Shown one piece after another: positions 33,870 to 48,531 of a stretch of DNA of 64,000 bases. The position numbers and the translations under genes were made by a program. Under the pieces are notes generated by a model. The model saw only the letters and a list, made by a program, of their open reading frames with translations. It ran no database searches and was not told the origin of the DNA. The stretch comes from Calendula officinalis (lineage: Eukaryota; Streptophyta; Magnoliopsida; Asterales; Asteraceae). Where the stretch lies: assembly GCA_963853835.1 (NCBI GenBank), contig OY970820.1:75078909-75142908 (forward strand). The letters are read 5' to 3'. The first letter of the stretch is position 1; each line of letters opens with the position of its first letter.

Positions 33870-34330
33870 GTGGTATCAGAGCCATTATATTAATCATATA
33901 ATTAGCTAGATTTTGTGAAAAGTGGCAAAAATCAAACTTTTTTGATGTAAAAAAAACCATCCGATCGGACAAGAAGAAAAAAAAACCGTAGGGTTTTTGA
34001 TTTAAAATTTCGGTTTTTTAATTTAAAGTGGGTTAAAACTTGTATTTTTGGAACCCAATTGCCATTTATTACAAGATCACATCAAAAAAAATTAATCTAG
34101 TTTATTGAATTTTTTGATTATTTGGCTTGGAATTACTTGTTTAATTTTGTTTTTTGATATGGCAAAACATGTATTTTTGCCATATCCCAAGCCAAAGCCT
34201 TGTCAATTGTTGCTTGTTTGTGCAAACCGAGGAAAGCCTAGACCGTTTGTGAATGAATGTGTTGATTGTTTGGTTGTTTTGGTTGATTTGGGAAAAGCCG
34301 TGTTTTTGGCTTAAATTGTTGTAATTTTGT
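33870..34330 (+). repeat. PBS and leader, copy 1 (copy 2 at 40458-40925)
   Basis: The PBS TGGTATCAGAGCC (33871-33883) and about 460 bp of leader are repeated almost base for base at 40458-40925, with only a handful of differences. This shows that the second LTR is followed by another element start rather than by host DNA. Confidence 0.9.
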
Positions 34331-35789
34331 TTCAATTTTTTCTTTTATTTTTGGTGCCATGTTTTGGGGCAAATTTCATTGTAAAGGTAATTAGAATAGT
34401 TGTATTTTATTTCTTTGTATGTTGTAATTTGTTGACCAAAGATGGAGAGAAAATGAGGACAAGACAACAATTTTCGGCACCTCTTGCGCAGCTGCACGAA
34501 AACAGACTTTTCCGGAGATTGGCTATTCCGTTGGACTTGAAACCACCGCCAAAAGTTCCGAAACTCAGATACCTACAACTCTACAGAAGGCGGGGAAGAC
34601 CACCGAAGACTCCTTCAGTGACTTTTCGGGCCTTGAAGTCAGTCTGAATTTTCTGGCAGAATGTATTTTTTCACAATTGTTGGTTTCTACTTGCCCATGA
34701 ATGTCATGAGGGCAAGTGGGAGCCCATTGGGTTTATGTAGGCCCGTTTGGGTTCATGTTGGCCCGTCCCCTAGTTTGACCCTTCGGTCCGTCGTGATGAC
34801 TCACGTGACCGAACCTAGGATTTCATCGGTCGAGGTTTGCACAAAATTTGTTGCATGTTTTATTTATGTTTGTGGTTGTTTTCTTTTATATTAGATACAA
34901 GTAATAAAACAATTAAAATATGATTTTAGACACAAACATTAAAACATCCAAACCTTTTATCATCTATGATTACTTGTTAATCATTCATGATTAATCTTTA
35001 ATCTAAAATTGTTTTGAGATTAAACTAAGTTTAAATACGATTTTGAAACTTAACCCCTAATAAGCGCTAAATGTTTTTACCGTTTATTAAACTACTTATG
35101 AAGTGGTATGAATGAAGTACATGATTCATTCATATCTTACTAAAATTTTATTAAATTAAAATTTAAACATACCTAAAATTTAAGTCACGCCGTCCAATCG
35201 GTGGATAATCACTTGCTTCTATTTTTGAATTCACGTGAGACGTGGTTTGAATTTCGATCCGAGGTCATTATTCTCGACGGTGAGACCTAGATCTATTTTG
35301 ACATGATTTCACATTGGATGACTTAATCGAGTTAACGGTGAGACCTTGACTCGAGGCAAAGATGCGACAAACATGCCACTTGACCCTAGATGCTTGCTCA
35401 CTAGGTGCCATGAAGTCCCATACCTCTAAGAGTTGCACTTGTAATGAAATTGTTGATCGTCACCTACCTATTGGATCTATCATCTCTAGCAGATCAACTG
35501 ATGCGATGATAGAAGCTCAATGGGATCTTAGCTTTTAATTAAAATTAATTGGGTAGTTAATTGATTAAAAGAAATTATTATTGAAAATACTATTTTTTGA
35601 ACTTTGTGTGTTATATAGATAACAACAACAAATCAAAACCTAAGTATCTCCACTCTAAAATCAGTTCTTGAAAACTGAAACTGACTCATATCAACTTTAT
35701 CGACTGATATCAAACTCTAAGGATTGTCCTTAGAGATGAGAACAAGTTGATACTCCTATAAGAGGCCTTACCTAAGGCACCTCCTGCAA
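34331..35789 (+). other. Leader and upstream region of the tandem Copia
   Basis: Non-coding or too decayed to assign. Short ORFs at 34327-34647 and 34661-34894 have no recognisable domain. Confidence 0.4.
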
Positions 35790-38640
35790 ATGCTTATACT
35801 GCTGTTCGTCAAGCCTTTATCGAAACGTTTTAACGAACACCAAGAAGTTGCTACTCCTATGCTTGTGAGCATGAACCCCGAGATCCGAACGAACTTCGAG
35901 GAACTCACAACATATGATACGATAAGCGAGTTGAAAATGATAGTTCAACAACAAGCAGAACATGAACTGTTCAAGACAGTTACTTCATTCCACGCTTACA
36001 AGCAGGCTAGGCCAATCAAATAACACTTATATCTTGAATATGAAATGCTATATTGATCAAATGGAACGTCTTGGTTACCCATTGCCACAAGTTCTTGGCA
36101 TGAGCTTGATTCGTACCTCACTTTCCAAGGACTATGACCAGTTTGAAAAGAGTTTTAAAAATACATAGCATGGGGAAGACAATTGGTGTATTACATGCTA
36201 TGGTAAAACTGGTTGAGCAAAGGTTACCCAATTCTCTTCTAGCAATCAGGGAAGGTAAACCGCAAGCACAAGGCAAGAGTCTAGGTAATGGTAAGCTAGT
36301 TTACTTTTCCAACCCTACGATTCCCCACATGCTAAAAAGGAGCACCCTACAAAGGATATCTCTTACCATCATTGAGATGAAACCGGCCATAGAAGGAGGA
36401 ACTGTCCTGCCTACTTGGCAGAGTTGATGAAGGACAAATGTGTTCTGGCTAGCACATTAGGTATCTTCATTATAGAACTCTATACTTTTACTAATGAATA
36501 TTGAGTGTATGACACTAGTTGTGGAACTCACATTTACACAAATGTGCAAGATTAAAAGTAAAGTATAAAGCTAAAATAATGGAAGCTGTGATCTAATCCT
36601 TCCTAATGCGTTAATTATTGTTTTGAACAATAGTCAATTATGCATTATTTAGCTTTATCGTTTGTTGAATAATGATTTATTCAAACTATTTTGGATTATG
36701 ATATTTTCTTTTATGAAAAATAACATATTTTATAACTATTCCTTGTAATAGTATGCTTGAAATTGATATGCATGATCCAGATTCAAACGATAGTTCTATA
36801 TATAAATGTAGCACTCAAGAATCCAAAATGGTTTGGATTCCATCTACCTAAAGCATTGTCATCTTTTCCACATAAACAAGAAACGCATTTTGACACTACA
36901 ACACGAAGGGCTTATTAACAAATGATTATGAATCATTTAAATGCCTCTCTTGTATATTATGGAAAGATAACAAGAAAGCTTTTCTCCCATGTTGGCGAAA
37001 GAGCTAAAGATCTACTTGGACTCATACATACTGATGTATGTGGCCCTTTTAGAACTAAGACTAGGGAAGGTGTTACCTACTTTATCACTTCCACTGATAT
37101 TTCAGTAGTTATGGTTATGTTTACTTGATTAAACATAAACATAAAATCTTTGAAATGTTCAAAGCTTTCTAATGTGATATAGAAAATCAACTCGGCAAGA
37201 CAACAAAGGTTTTCCGTCCTAATCAAGGAGGAAAGTACATGAGCCAAGAGGGTTTCAGGATCATCCATACACTACACAAGATCACGGTGTGTCTGAAAAG
37301 TGATATCGGACCTTGCTTGACATGGTTCGATCTATGATGAGTCCTACTACTCTTCCTCTACCCTTTTGAGGGGCATGCACTGAAGTGTGTTGCTCGAATA
37401 CTTAATATGGTTCCAACCAAGAGGTTAAAAAGACACCATATGTAATATGGCATGGGAAAGTCCCTAATTTGTCTTACTTGAAGATCTGGGGTTGTGAGGA
37501 TCTCGTGGAACGAGACAGGCCGAACAAACTTGAGCCCATATCTATCAAATGTATCTTCATTACTATTTTACTACCCACCTGAGAACAAATTGTTGTTACT
37601 CGGTATGCTGAGTTTCTTGAGAACAGTCTCAATTCACAAAGCAAGTGGGAGCACTATAGACTTTGACAAGATTCAAAGAGAAGATTCACAACCTTCTGGT
37701 AACACTAGCAAATATCATACTGAGGCTGGACATATACATGTTGGACCAGAGGATGATGTTGTTCCCATTCGTAGGTCCGCAAGGACACCTCAAGCACCTG
37801 AACGATATAGATTTATGTCAATGCTGAGGGGCAAAGTTTCGAGGATCATAATGAACCCCCTAACTGTCAAGTTGCATTATCGAATTTTGAATTCGAAAAA
37901 TGACTTGAAGCTATGAATGCGAAAATGAAATCCATAAGAGACAATCAAGTTTTGAACTCAGTTGGTCTTTCTCAAAACAGTAAGACTGTTGACATGGATG
38001 AAAATATACACACCTATAAAGCTCTTGTAGTAGCAAAAGGTTACACTCAATTCTACGAGATTGACAATGATGAAACCTTCTCGCTTGTTACTAAAGATGT
38101 TAGGATTCTTATAGCCAAAGTAGTGTACTATGACTGTGAAATTTGGTTAATGATGAAGTAAAACGTTTGTTTCACCTAAAATCCAAACTGAGCATGTCTA
38201 TATATGAAAGCTAGTGGGAGCATTGTCATTTCTCAAATCATACATATTGATGACATGTCACTCATGTGAAACAATATACCATGGCTACAAGATGAAAATC
38301 CTAGCTTGGAAATGTTTTGACATGAAGGATTGTAGAAATATGACACACATACTTGAAGTTAAGAATCTATTGGGATAGATCAAAGCGCTTGATTGGTTTA
38401 AGTCAAAGTGCTTACATTGACAAAATTCTAAAATGGTTTAGAATGAATGCTCCCAAACGAGGAAGTCCTCGTATACAACACAATGTAAACTTGAGTGAGA
38501 CTCAAGGACCTTCCACACCTGATGTGGTGAAGCGAATGAATGTAATCCCCTATGAGTCGGCTATTCCATTCATCATGTACGCTGTAAGAAGCACTAGGCT
38601 AAACGTAACGTCCTTAAGGGATCTTACTTGAAAATGCCAA
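35790..38640 (+). pseudogene. Decayed gag-pol of the tandem Copia
   Basis: Scattered pieces only: gag-like (35790-36168, with EIRTNFEELTTYDTISELK), integrase start (LLGLIHTDVCGPFRTKTREG at 36922-37128), integrase to linker remnants (37200-37860, with VPIRRSARTPQAPERYRF), reverse transcriptase (NIHTYKALVVAKGYTQ at 37913-38161; SAYIDKILKWFRMN at 38353-38631). Many stops and frameshifts lie between them. Catalytic motifs such as YVDD are not readable. No autonomous activity is possible. Confidence 0.8.
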
Positions 38641-39807
38641 CAGAATCCACGAGAGAGTCACTGGATCACTGTTAAGAACACATTGAAGTATTTTTGAATT
38701 ACTGGATATATGTTCCTTGGTTATGATGGAGATACCAAACTGAAGCTAAGTATACTTGCTATACTTATGCTAGTTTTGAAATAGGTTGTGATGACGCTAG
38801 ACCCTATTTACGAAGGTTCACTACATTCGAATGATTAATCGAGATATGTGAAATTCGTACTCTTAAAGTTCAAACAGATAACTAATTAGCTGACACTTTA
38901 TCGAACTCAATGTCTTGTACCAAACATATTGAATATGAATGGGACATTGGACTTCGACAAGCTATTAGTTTCATGTAAATCTGTTTTAGTATTTGGATAA
39001 TGGAACATTGAGCAGTTTTTATTGGAATAAATTGATATATTTGATATGATCGTTTTTATATGAATATCTACTGTGTTCTATATTTGCATGTTTATATCCA
39101 TGAATATTTACTGCGTTTTATATTCTAAATTGTCCATTGTCATATTAAAAGTATGGGAATATTATTAAGACAAATCTGAGGGTATTGATGACATTATCTT
39201 AGTATGACTAAGGATGATGAAATCAAACTCACATGTTGTTCATATTGATGCACAATTGGACTGACCCAACCTATGAGAAATCACTTCCTGGATTTATGTC
39301 ACAAGTGAATCTCACAAAGGCTTTGTCACTTATCCTCTGACTTGAGATGCAAGTTGGTTTGTGTATGTAGAGGGGCAAACTTTGATATGGTTAAACGTTG
39401 ACCTGAATAAGGCTGCTATAACAACAATTATCGGGTTTGTCATTAAGCATATGACAGACACGTGCAGTCAACAAAGAATTTGTTCCTCCACGCATGTGGA
39501 TTAGATACTACTGGGCCCCTCGATGATTTGAATAGATGTATGTGTGGCCACACCCAAAAGGTAATCAAGATGAATCTTGATTGGTTTTGGTAATCTACTT
39601 CAATGTATATATCGAGAAACAGAATCGTTGAAATTTTAGATTGACATTAATCCTTGTCTAAAATTCAACATAATATCAGTAACAAAAGGATAACTGCTCG
39701 AAAAACTTTGAACAAAGATTTTATGAAACTCATCATGTACTTCTAGGGGCATTGGCGGATTGCTAGACTCTAACCTTTGGTTGTATAACTACTTGATGTT
39801 ATCACGT
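38641..39807 (+). other. RNase H remnant and 3' non-coding region
   Basis: Very weak RNase H similarity up to about 39000, then AT-rich sequence to the polypurine tract. No ORF supported. Confidence 0.4.
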
Positions 39808-39821
39808 GCGCAAGTGGGAGC

Positions 39822-40457
39822 TGTTGAAATATGCTTCACGCGTATAACATATAGTTATATGGCTAGTAGTTTGTGAGCCTAAAGGGTCACACACTTAAAC
39901 ACTTAACACCATAAGATATATAGTGTAATTAGGGTAATTACATTATATATTAATATAAGCTACATGCTTGTATATATTGGAGTTTAATATTAATTGTTAA
40001 TATTGAAACTTAATTGTAAGCGAATAGAAGAAACAAAGACAAGGGACTAGAGTGCAAATAATCAATGGTTTATGGAAATCATTAATGGGAATTATGGCAC
40101 CATAATGGTCCATAAACTCCCTCTTTTGTCCTCCCTTTGACCGTCCAAGAAAACACACACAAAAGGTGTTTTTTTGGTTCTTCTTTGCAAGCACAAGGAC
40201 TAGCATCCTCCTTTGGTGTTCAAGAATAGTGTTGGGTGGATTACTTTTAGAGGTATTCCTTTTGAATATTTGGTTTCAATCCATCACCAACTCCATCCGA
40301 TTTCAACAAGATCAAAGACTTCAAGGGTATGAAATGTTCATCCAATCTCTTTGATTTATTTATTAGTTTAATTGTATGATTAATATCAAGATCCGTTTAT
40401 GGTGATTTATTCTTTTCCGTTGCGTTTGTTAAATGTTTTAACCGAAAATCACCAATA
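39822..40457 (+). repeat. LTR 2 of the tandem Copia
   Basis: TGTTGAAATATGC to AATCACCAATA, 636 bp, about a dozen differences from LTR 1. It is preceded by the polypurine tract GCGCAAGTGGGAGC and followed by a PBS rather than by host DNA. Confidence 0.9.
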
Positions 40458-40932
40458 GTGGTATCAGAGCCATTATATTAATCATATAATTAGCTAGATT
40501 TTGTGAAAAGTGGCAAAAATCAAACTTTTTTGATGTAAAAAAAACCATCCGATCGGACAAGAAGAAAAAAAAACCGTAGGGTTTTTGATTTAAAATTTCA
40601 GTTTTTTAATTTAAAGTGGGTTAAAACTTGTATTTTTGGAACCCAATTGCCATTTATTACAAGATCACATCAAAAAAAATTAATCTAGTTTATTGAATTT
40701 TTTGATTATTTGGCTTGGAATTACTTGTTTAATTTTGTTTTTTGATATGGCAAAACATGTATTTTTTCCATATCCCAAGCCAAAGCCTTGTCAATTGTTG
40801 CTTGTTTGTGCAAACCGATGAAAGCCTAGACCGTTTGTGAATGAATGTGTTGATTGTTTGGTTGTTTTGGTTGATTTGGGAAAAAGCCGTGTTTTTGGCT
40901 TAAATTGTTGTAATTTTGTTTCAAATTTTTAT

Positions 40933-41045
40933 TAGTTTATGGTGATTTTATTAGTTTAATTGTATGATTAATATCAAGATCCGTTTATGGTGATTTATTC
41001 TTTTCCGCTGTGTTTGTTAAATGTTTTAACCGAAAATCACCAATA
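40933..41045 (+). repeat. 3' fragment of a third LTR
   Basis: The last roughly 100 bp of the LTR (ATTAGTTTAATTGTATG through AATCACCAATA), joined to the end of the second leader copy by a deletion, with a short scrambled duplication at the joint (TTAGTTTATGGTGATTTT). It directly abuts the CAAAC target duplication. Confidence 0.85.
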
Positions 41046-41554
41046 CAAACAAGAACAAGACTTGTTCATGCTAGTTTGATGTGCCAGTAACTAGGGTGAG
41101 ACAATCTAGTAACCTTCTTATATTAATAAGATGGTCACTCAATGGTTGATCATCTTTCATTTTTTAACGAAATGATTTCTTGCAAAACGAACTGCTTACT
41201 TTCTTCAATACTATCTTTAAACGTCTCCTCAAGATACTGAACAAACTTATAGCATGGTTTCTTACGTAGATTATCAGTAAGCTCTGATAATGAAGTAAGA
41301 ATAAGAATCGACATAACTTGTAATTCATCAGCCAGATACTGATAATAAGCGTCAAACTCATCATCCTGGGCATCTTGCCCTGGTTGTCCCTTGGGCACCT
41401 CGTCTATCACGTACAGTAGATTTTGTGCTTTTAGGTAACTCCTAAAATGCACCTGCCAATCTTTGTAGTTCGGACCAGTAAGCTTCCATTTTCCAGTGAT
41501 GAACCTTCGCGATTCGATTGGCGAATAAAATGGAATTTCTGACGGTACAGACAT
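41046..41554 (-). pseudogene. gag: 5' part of gag of the host Copia
   Basis: Starts at ATG 41554 and reads MSVPSEIPFYSPIESRRF, then GKWKLTGPNYKDWQVHFRSY, the N-terminal Copia gag signature, and continues in an acidic, tyrosine-rich helical region to a TGA at 41150-41152. The remainder is cut by the tandem Copia at 41046 and resumes below 33234. The stop and the insertion both disable it. Confidence 0.85.
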
Positions 41555-43274
<1,720 letters not shown>

Positions 43275-43279
43275 ATATG

Positions 43280-44216
43280 TGTTAGTCCCAAGACTAAGTA
43301 AATAAGATTTGATGATTGATAGCCAAGAAGAATAAATAACAGCTGAAGTATGTATCTCAGCTGAAGCAAGTATATACAATAAACCTTCAGATGAGTACGT
43401 ACTTAGCTTTAGGATACAAGTCAAATCAGCAGCTATTAACGAGAGTTCATTCGAAGTCTATGACCAAAGGACATAGACAAGAAGAAGACTATTCAGCTGA
43501 TTGTGGAATCAACTGATAGTATCTGGTGTAGATAAAGACTTATAGGAAATGTTCATTGACACCTTGAACATTTCCCTTTCCCGCTCAAAGAAGAAGAAAA
43601 TGATGAAGATCTTCTATTCTGGAATAGAAGATAATGTTAGTACATTATCATCGTTTGTCCCTAAAGCATGTAAAGAGAAAGTCAACTATTTTTGTACTTA
43701 TGTAGTACCCCTTTCACTGTGCGTCAGAAAGGGTACCGGAAGTAGTTGACACAAAGTACACTTGGGACAATATCTTGTGCAAGAGCATTTAATGATCCAT
43801 AGACAAGTCCACATCGATAAATAATATGTTTACACGCCGTCAAACTTGTGGAGTAAGGAACATGGATCTTGGGCTATAAATACAGACGTAAATGCTTGCA
43901 TTTACAACACCTTTAGAAATCATAGCACAAGAACATTCTCTGAGAGTTATTTATTTGTCTAATTATTAACTCCTCCATAGTTATTACTAAGGCATTAATA
44001 TCAGCTGTTAGTATCAGCTACACTTCTAGTTTGAGCGGTCTAAAGTGTCATTTCAAGTATAGAGTTTTAGTTAGTTTTGTACTATCTATTTCCGCAAACT
44101 TTGTACTGTATTAAGTTGTTTTAATAAACTCTTAATCATTGAAATCTTGTTGCTTACTTATCATATCTTCGTTACTCGGTCATAACGCAACATGTTTGTG
44201 TTGTTGGGATCCAACA
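43280..44216 (+). repeat. 5' LTR of the Sirevirus-like element
   Basis: TGTTAGTCCC to GGATCCAACA, 937 bp. It lacks an 18-19 bp segment (GATATAACTCTCAGCG region) present in the 3' LTR near 55478. Confidence 0.93.
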
Positions 44217-44270
44217 ACTGGTATCAGTGCAAGTGTCAAAATTGTTTTCCATCAATTTTGAGCATCTGTT

Positions 44271-46702
44271 ATGGCTGAACCTACATCATCAGATCTTCCA
44301 TCATCTGGAAAACCTCCCAAACTCACTCAAACCAACTACCCCATGTGGAAAACCCGTATGTTATCCCACATGGTTACCTATCACCCAAAACTTCAAGATA
44401 ACATAACGATAGGAAAATATGTTCCCAAAACCCACATTCCTGGTACTTCTGAAATACCAGAACACTATGTGGTGAAGTCTGAGGCTCAGTGGACAGACGC
44501 TGAAAAACGTCTTGTTCATCTTGAGAACAAGGGTAGAGATTTGCTTTTTCAAGCAGTTGGTGTGAACTGTATCACAATATTCAGTTTTTGACTCAGTTAA
44601 AGAGATGTGGGAACGGTTGGCTGAAGTTTATGAAGGCACATCTGTTGTGCGTGAACATAACAAAAACATGCTCATACATGATTATGAATTGTTTAAAGCC
44701 AAGCCAAGTGAGACTATAGCTCAAACTTTCAATCGTTATAACATTTGGTTAAACGAGCTGAAGTCTCATGGGGTTGATAAGGACGATATGTCCAAAATGT
44801 GTAAGTTTATGGCAGCCTTACCTTCTAAATGGGCTACCATCATAACTTGCATGAGTACATCTCCTACTCTGAAAGATTATACTCTTTCATCTCTCTATGG
44901 TATGTTTTTAAGCCATGAGAGAACTGTACTCAACAAATTTCAACCTCCAAATGACTCTAAAGTGAGTTCCGCTGGATCTTTGACTGCTCTTGTCTCCTTA
45001 AACAAGCCTAGCAGAATCGAATATCCACCATCAGATGATGAGGCTGACAACACTTCGGCTGTTGGTTTGTTCAACATACCGGAAGTCAGCATTGAAGAAG
45101 TCGATGAAGACGAAGACAACGATTCCCTTATATCTGAGTTGGCCTTACTTGTTAAAAATAGAAAATTCTTCAAAAACAAGTCTGGCTCCTCAGCTAGAGG
45201 CTCGAGTAGCAGATCTATCGCATCAGCTGTTTCTTCTAGACCTTCTGGAAGTACACCTGACATCTCTGAGATAACTTGCTACAACTGTAACAAGAAGGGA
45301 CATTATGCTAACGATTGCAAGCAGAAGAAAGCTAGTTCATCATCTTCAACTGGTGAGTCCATTGAAGATAAATACAAAAAGCTACAAGCCTTCACTAAAA
45401 AGATTCTAGAAGAAAAGAAGGCACTTGAAGGCAAAGCTGCTGACAAGGGTCTTGTAGCTGAAACTCATGATTAGGCTGACTCTGGTGACAGCTCATCTGA
45501 TGACGATGAACAAATGGACACAATGTGTTTGATGGCTCATGCTGATGATGATGAAAGCATTACAGCTGATGATGCTAGCTCCTATAAATGGGTCAACATT
45601 GTTCATAAAAAGGTAACCTCTCTAATCTCCGCTGAGGCTAGTAAAGCTAAAGATATTATTGATTCCATTATTTGTGACTTGCACTTCATTGATCAGCTGA
45701 AAGGTGAATGTTTGGATAAACATAGTGCTATTCTACGTGAAAATGCATTTCTGAAAGAACGTTTAATTGACCACAAAACTTTAAAAGAAGAACTTTCTGA
45801 AACAAAATTTATTAACTCAGTTCTTCAACATGATCTAAGTGAAAAAGTTAAAGAACTTGAAGCAATTAAAAAGATTTATGAATCATGGTCTCGTTCATCC
45901 AAACGTGTGAGTGAATGTGTTAACTCACAAATTCCTAGTCAAGTACAAGCTGTACTAGGAGGAGATTTCCTTGCTGCAGCCGCTGTACCTGACAGCAGTA
46001 CAGATGATCTGTACTACTCGTCGGCTGATGCTTCTGTGCCAGCTGAAGAGTTAGTTTTTGGTTCCTTTGTAAGGTCTACCAAAACCTATGCTACCGAGAT
46101 GTCCTCAGAAAATCCTTCTGAAGCTACTGGTGAAGAGTCATCGACTGACTCCTCTGCCATGATAGTCAGGACACCTACTGTAGTAATTGTTGAACCAAGG
46201 AAATCTATCTTGGGTTCAGCACCTGCTGTCTCATCTGCTAAATCTCAGCAGAAGACTAGAAGGACATCATGAAAGAAAACTGTTCTTACACCCTCCAAGG
46301 GTGAGCCAGTTGGAGTTCGTACTCGAGCTGCAAAGAACAAAGGTAAGAGTATTCCTAAGAATACTCCAAGTCCTTCTTCAGCCGTGTCTGTCAGACGGCT
46401 GAAAGGAAAGGTCAGCAAGTTGACATCACTCGTTCAAACTCTGACTATATCTGATAATCCGAAAATGAAAGGGATTTTGGGTCCAGTTCCCAATCCTATT
46501 GCCTTCACCCTCTACTCCACTTCAAAGAAACAAAAAATGTTATAAGTGTGGAGATCGTGGGCACATGGCAAGTGAGTGTGACAGCACACGCCTGAGACCT
46601 TCCCCGACTTCAGTATGTGAGCCTACTGAAAAGCCAACTTCTGTGAGTCCCAACGGGAAGTCACAAGGACCCACTGAAGTGTGGGTTCCCAAAAAGAACT
46701 AA
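44271..46702 (+). pseudogene. gag: Sirevirus-like gag, broken
   Basis: Starts MAEPTSSDLPSSGKPP. Core blocks WKTRMLSHMVTYHPKL and MWERLAEVYEGTSVVREH, first zinc knuckle CYNCNKKGHYANDC (about 45280-45320), a lysine-rich and coiled-coil region (45360-45900), Ser/Thr-rich tail, and a second zinc knuckle CYKCGDRGHMASEC (about 46538-46580). Breaks: frame change between 44555 and 44605 by two single-base gaps relative to the 23590-25009 copy, TAG at 45472-45474, TGA at 46270-46272. The end overlaps the pol frame at 46681-46702. The long gag with a coiled coil and two zinc knuckles is typical of Sireviruses. Confidence 0.9.
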
Positions 46703-48357
46703 CTCTTTTATTTTATGTGCAGGGTGATGAAAGCAAACATGTATGGTACTTAGACAGTGGTTGCTCGAGACACATGACTGGTTACAAATCCCTGCTGGAA
46801 GAGTTTGAAGTTTGTGATGGTCCCTCAGTAGTTTTTGGTGATAATGGTAGAGGCTCAACTGAAGGTTATGGAACCATTTCTAATGGATCCATAAAAATCA
46901 CAAGAGTTGGTTATGTAAATGGGCTGAAACATAATCTAATCAGCATTAGCCAACTTTGTGATGCAAAGTTCTCAGTGAACTTTAATGAATACAGAGGAAC
47001 GGTGACGGATAAGAATGGAAAGGTAGTATTAGTTGCTCCAAGAACCAAGAATGTCTACACACTCGACATGAATCTTCAAAATCAAGAAGTCTGTCTATTC
47101 TCTCATTCTACTGAAGAGCTGAATTGGTTGTGGCATAAGAGACTATCTCACCTGAACTTCAAAAACATATCGAAGCTGGCTCGAGGTCAGCTGGTGAATG
47201 GTCTGCCACAAATCAAATACGAAAAGGATAAGCTTTGTTCAGCCTGTGAACAAGGCAAGCAACATAAAAGCTCCTTCAAATCAAAGCAATGTTTTTCCAT
47301 CGACAACTTCCTACACATGCTCCATATGGACCTTTTTGGCCTTATGAGTACTGAAGGTCTAGGTGGAAAGAAATATACATATGTTATCGTTGATGAATAC
47401 TCACGATATACTTGGGTAATATTTCTTCGTCACAAAAGTGATGCAGCTGAAGAGATTATCAAGTTCATCAAAAGGATGGAACTTCTAAATAGGTCTAGAG
47501 TCAAGATACTAGATCAGACAATGGTACTGAATTCAGGAACAAGACTTTAGAAGATTTATGTTCAGATGTTGGGATCTCGCAAAACTTCTCAGCTGCAAGA
47601 ACACCTCAACAAAATGGTGTTGCTGAAAGAAGGAACAGAACCCTAATAGAAGCTGCAAGAACAATGCTTGCTGAGTTAAACATGCCTAAGCAATTTTGGG
47701 TAGAAGCTGTTAACACATCTTGTTTTACTCAAAATAGGTCTCTCTACGTGAAGAGACACAAGAAGACATCTTATGAGATTTTTCGTCAGAGGAAACCATC
47801 CATATGTTTCTTTCATGTGTTTGGCTGTGTGTGTTTTGTGTTAAACACGCGAGATCAGCTGAGTAAATTTGACTCTAAAGCTGATGAAGCCATTTTCTTG
47901 GGATACTCCACTCTATCCAAAGCATATAGAGTTTTCAACAAAAGAAGACAAACATTGGAAGAGTCCATAAATGTTACTTTTGAAGAACACTCAAAGGCTA
48001 TGAACCCCACCTCTGCAGACTCGTCTGATGCATTTCAGAGATCAGCTGAACCATCTCCTGATGATACAGCTGAAGCATTTTCCGATGCTTTAAATCTCTT
48101 TGAGGTTCCCTGAAATGAATCAGATGAGACGTTCCATGATGCTCCTACATATCTTGTAGATATCGCAGCTGTTCAACAAGAAATTCCAACAGCTAGAGCA
48201 TCATCCAAGGCTACTTCTAAGCCACCTCTTCATACTTCAAGAAGATCTGTTCAAAATGAAGTAATTCATCCTGCTGAGCAGTCAGCCGCTCAACAAGGAT
48301 CTAATTCTGCTGAATCTTCCTCTTCTACAGCAGCTCCTCAATCTAAATGGACCTCAT
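46681..48357 (+). pseudogene. pol: Sirevirus-like pol, protease and integrase part, broken
   Basis: Protease WYLDSGCSRHMTG (about 46744), gag-pre-integrase finger (LWHKRLSHLNF, CSACEQGK), integrase core with HMDLFGL, VDEYSRYTWV, then after a single-base frame break near 47505-47510 the ARTPQQNGVAERRNRTLIE segment (about 47600-47645), then the integrase C-terminal region to TGA at 48111-48113, and a Ser/Ala/Pro-rich linker. A 19-bp tandem duplication (48358-48376 and 48377-48395) interrupts the linker. The frame lies at -1 relative to gag. Confidence 0.9.
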
Positions 48358-48531
48358 AACATCCAATTGAGTTAATAACATCCAATTGAGTTAATCATTG
48401 GAGATCCACAACAAGGAGTTGTTACAAGAAGTAAAGCATCATGTAATCTGTGCTTATGGTCTTGTTTTCTAGCAACTGAAGAACCAAAGAATATTAAAGC
48501 TGCTTTAGAAGACTCTAGCTGGATTCAAGCG

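Larger units (their letters stand above)
33235..41045 (+). mobile_element. Copia insertion with tandem LTR structure and decayed interior
   Basis: Plus-strand element flanked by CAAAC (33230-33234 and 41046-41050), inserted in the gag of the host Copia. Order: LTR (33235-33869), PBS and leader, decayed gag-pol, polypurine tract (39808-39821), LTR (39822-40457), a second PBS and leader copy (40458-40925), then a 3' LTR fragment (40933-41045). This looks like a tandem dimer whose second unit lost nearly all of its interior. LTRs are about 98 percent identical by eye, while the interior is full of stops. Confidence 0.88.
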
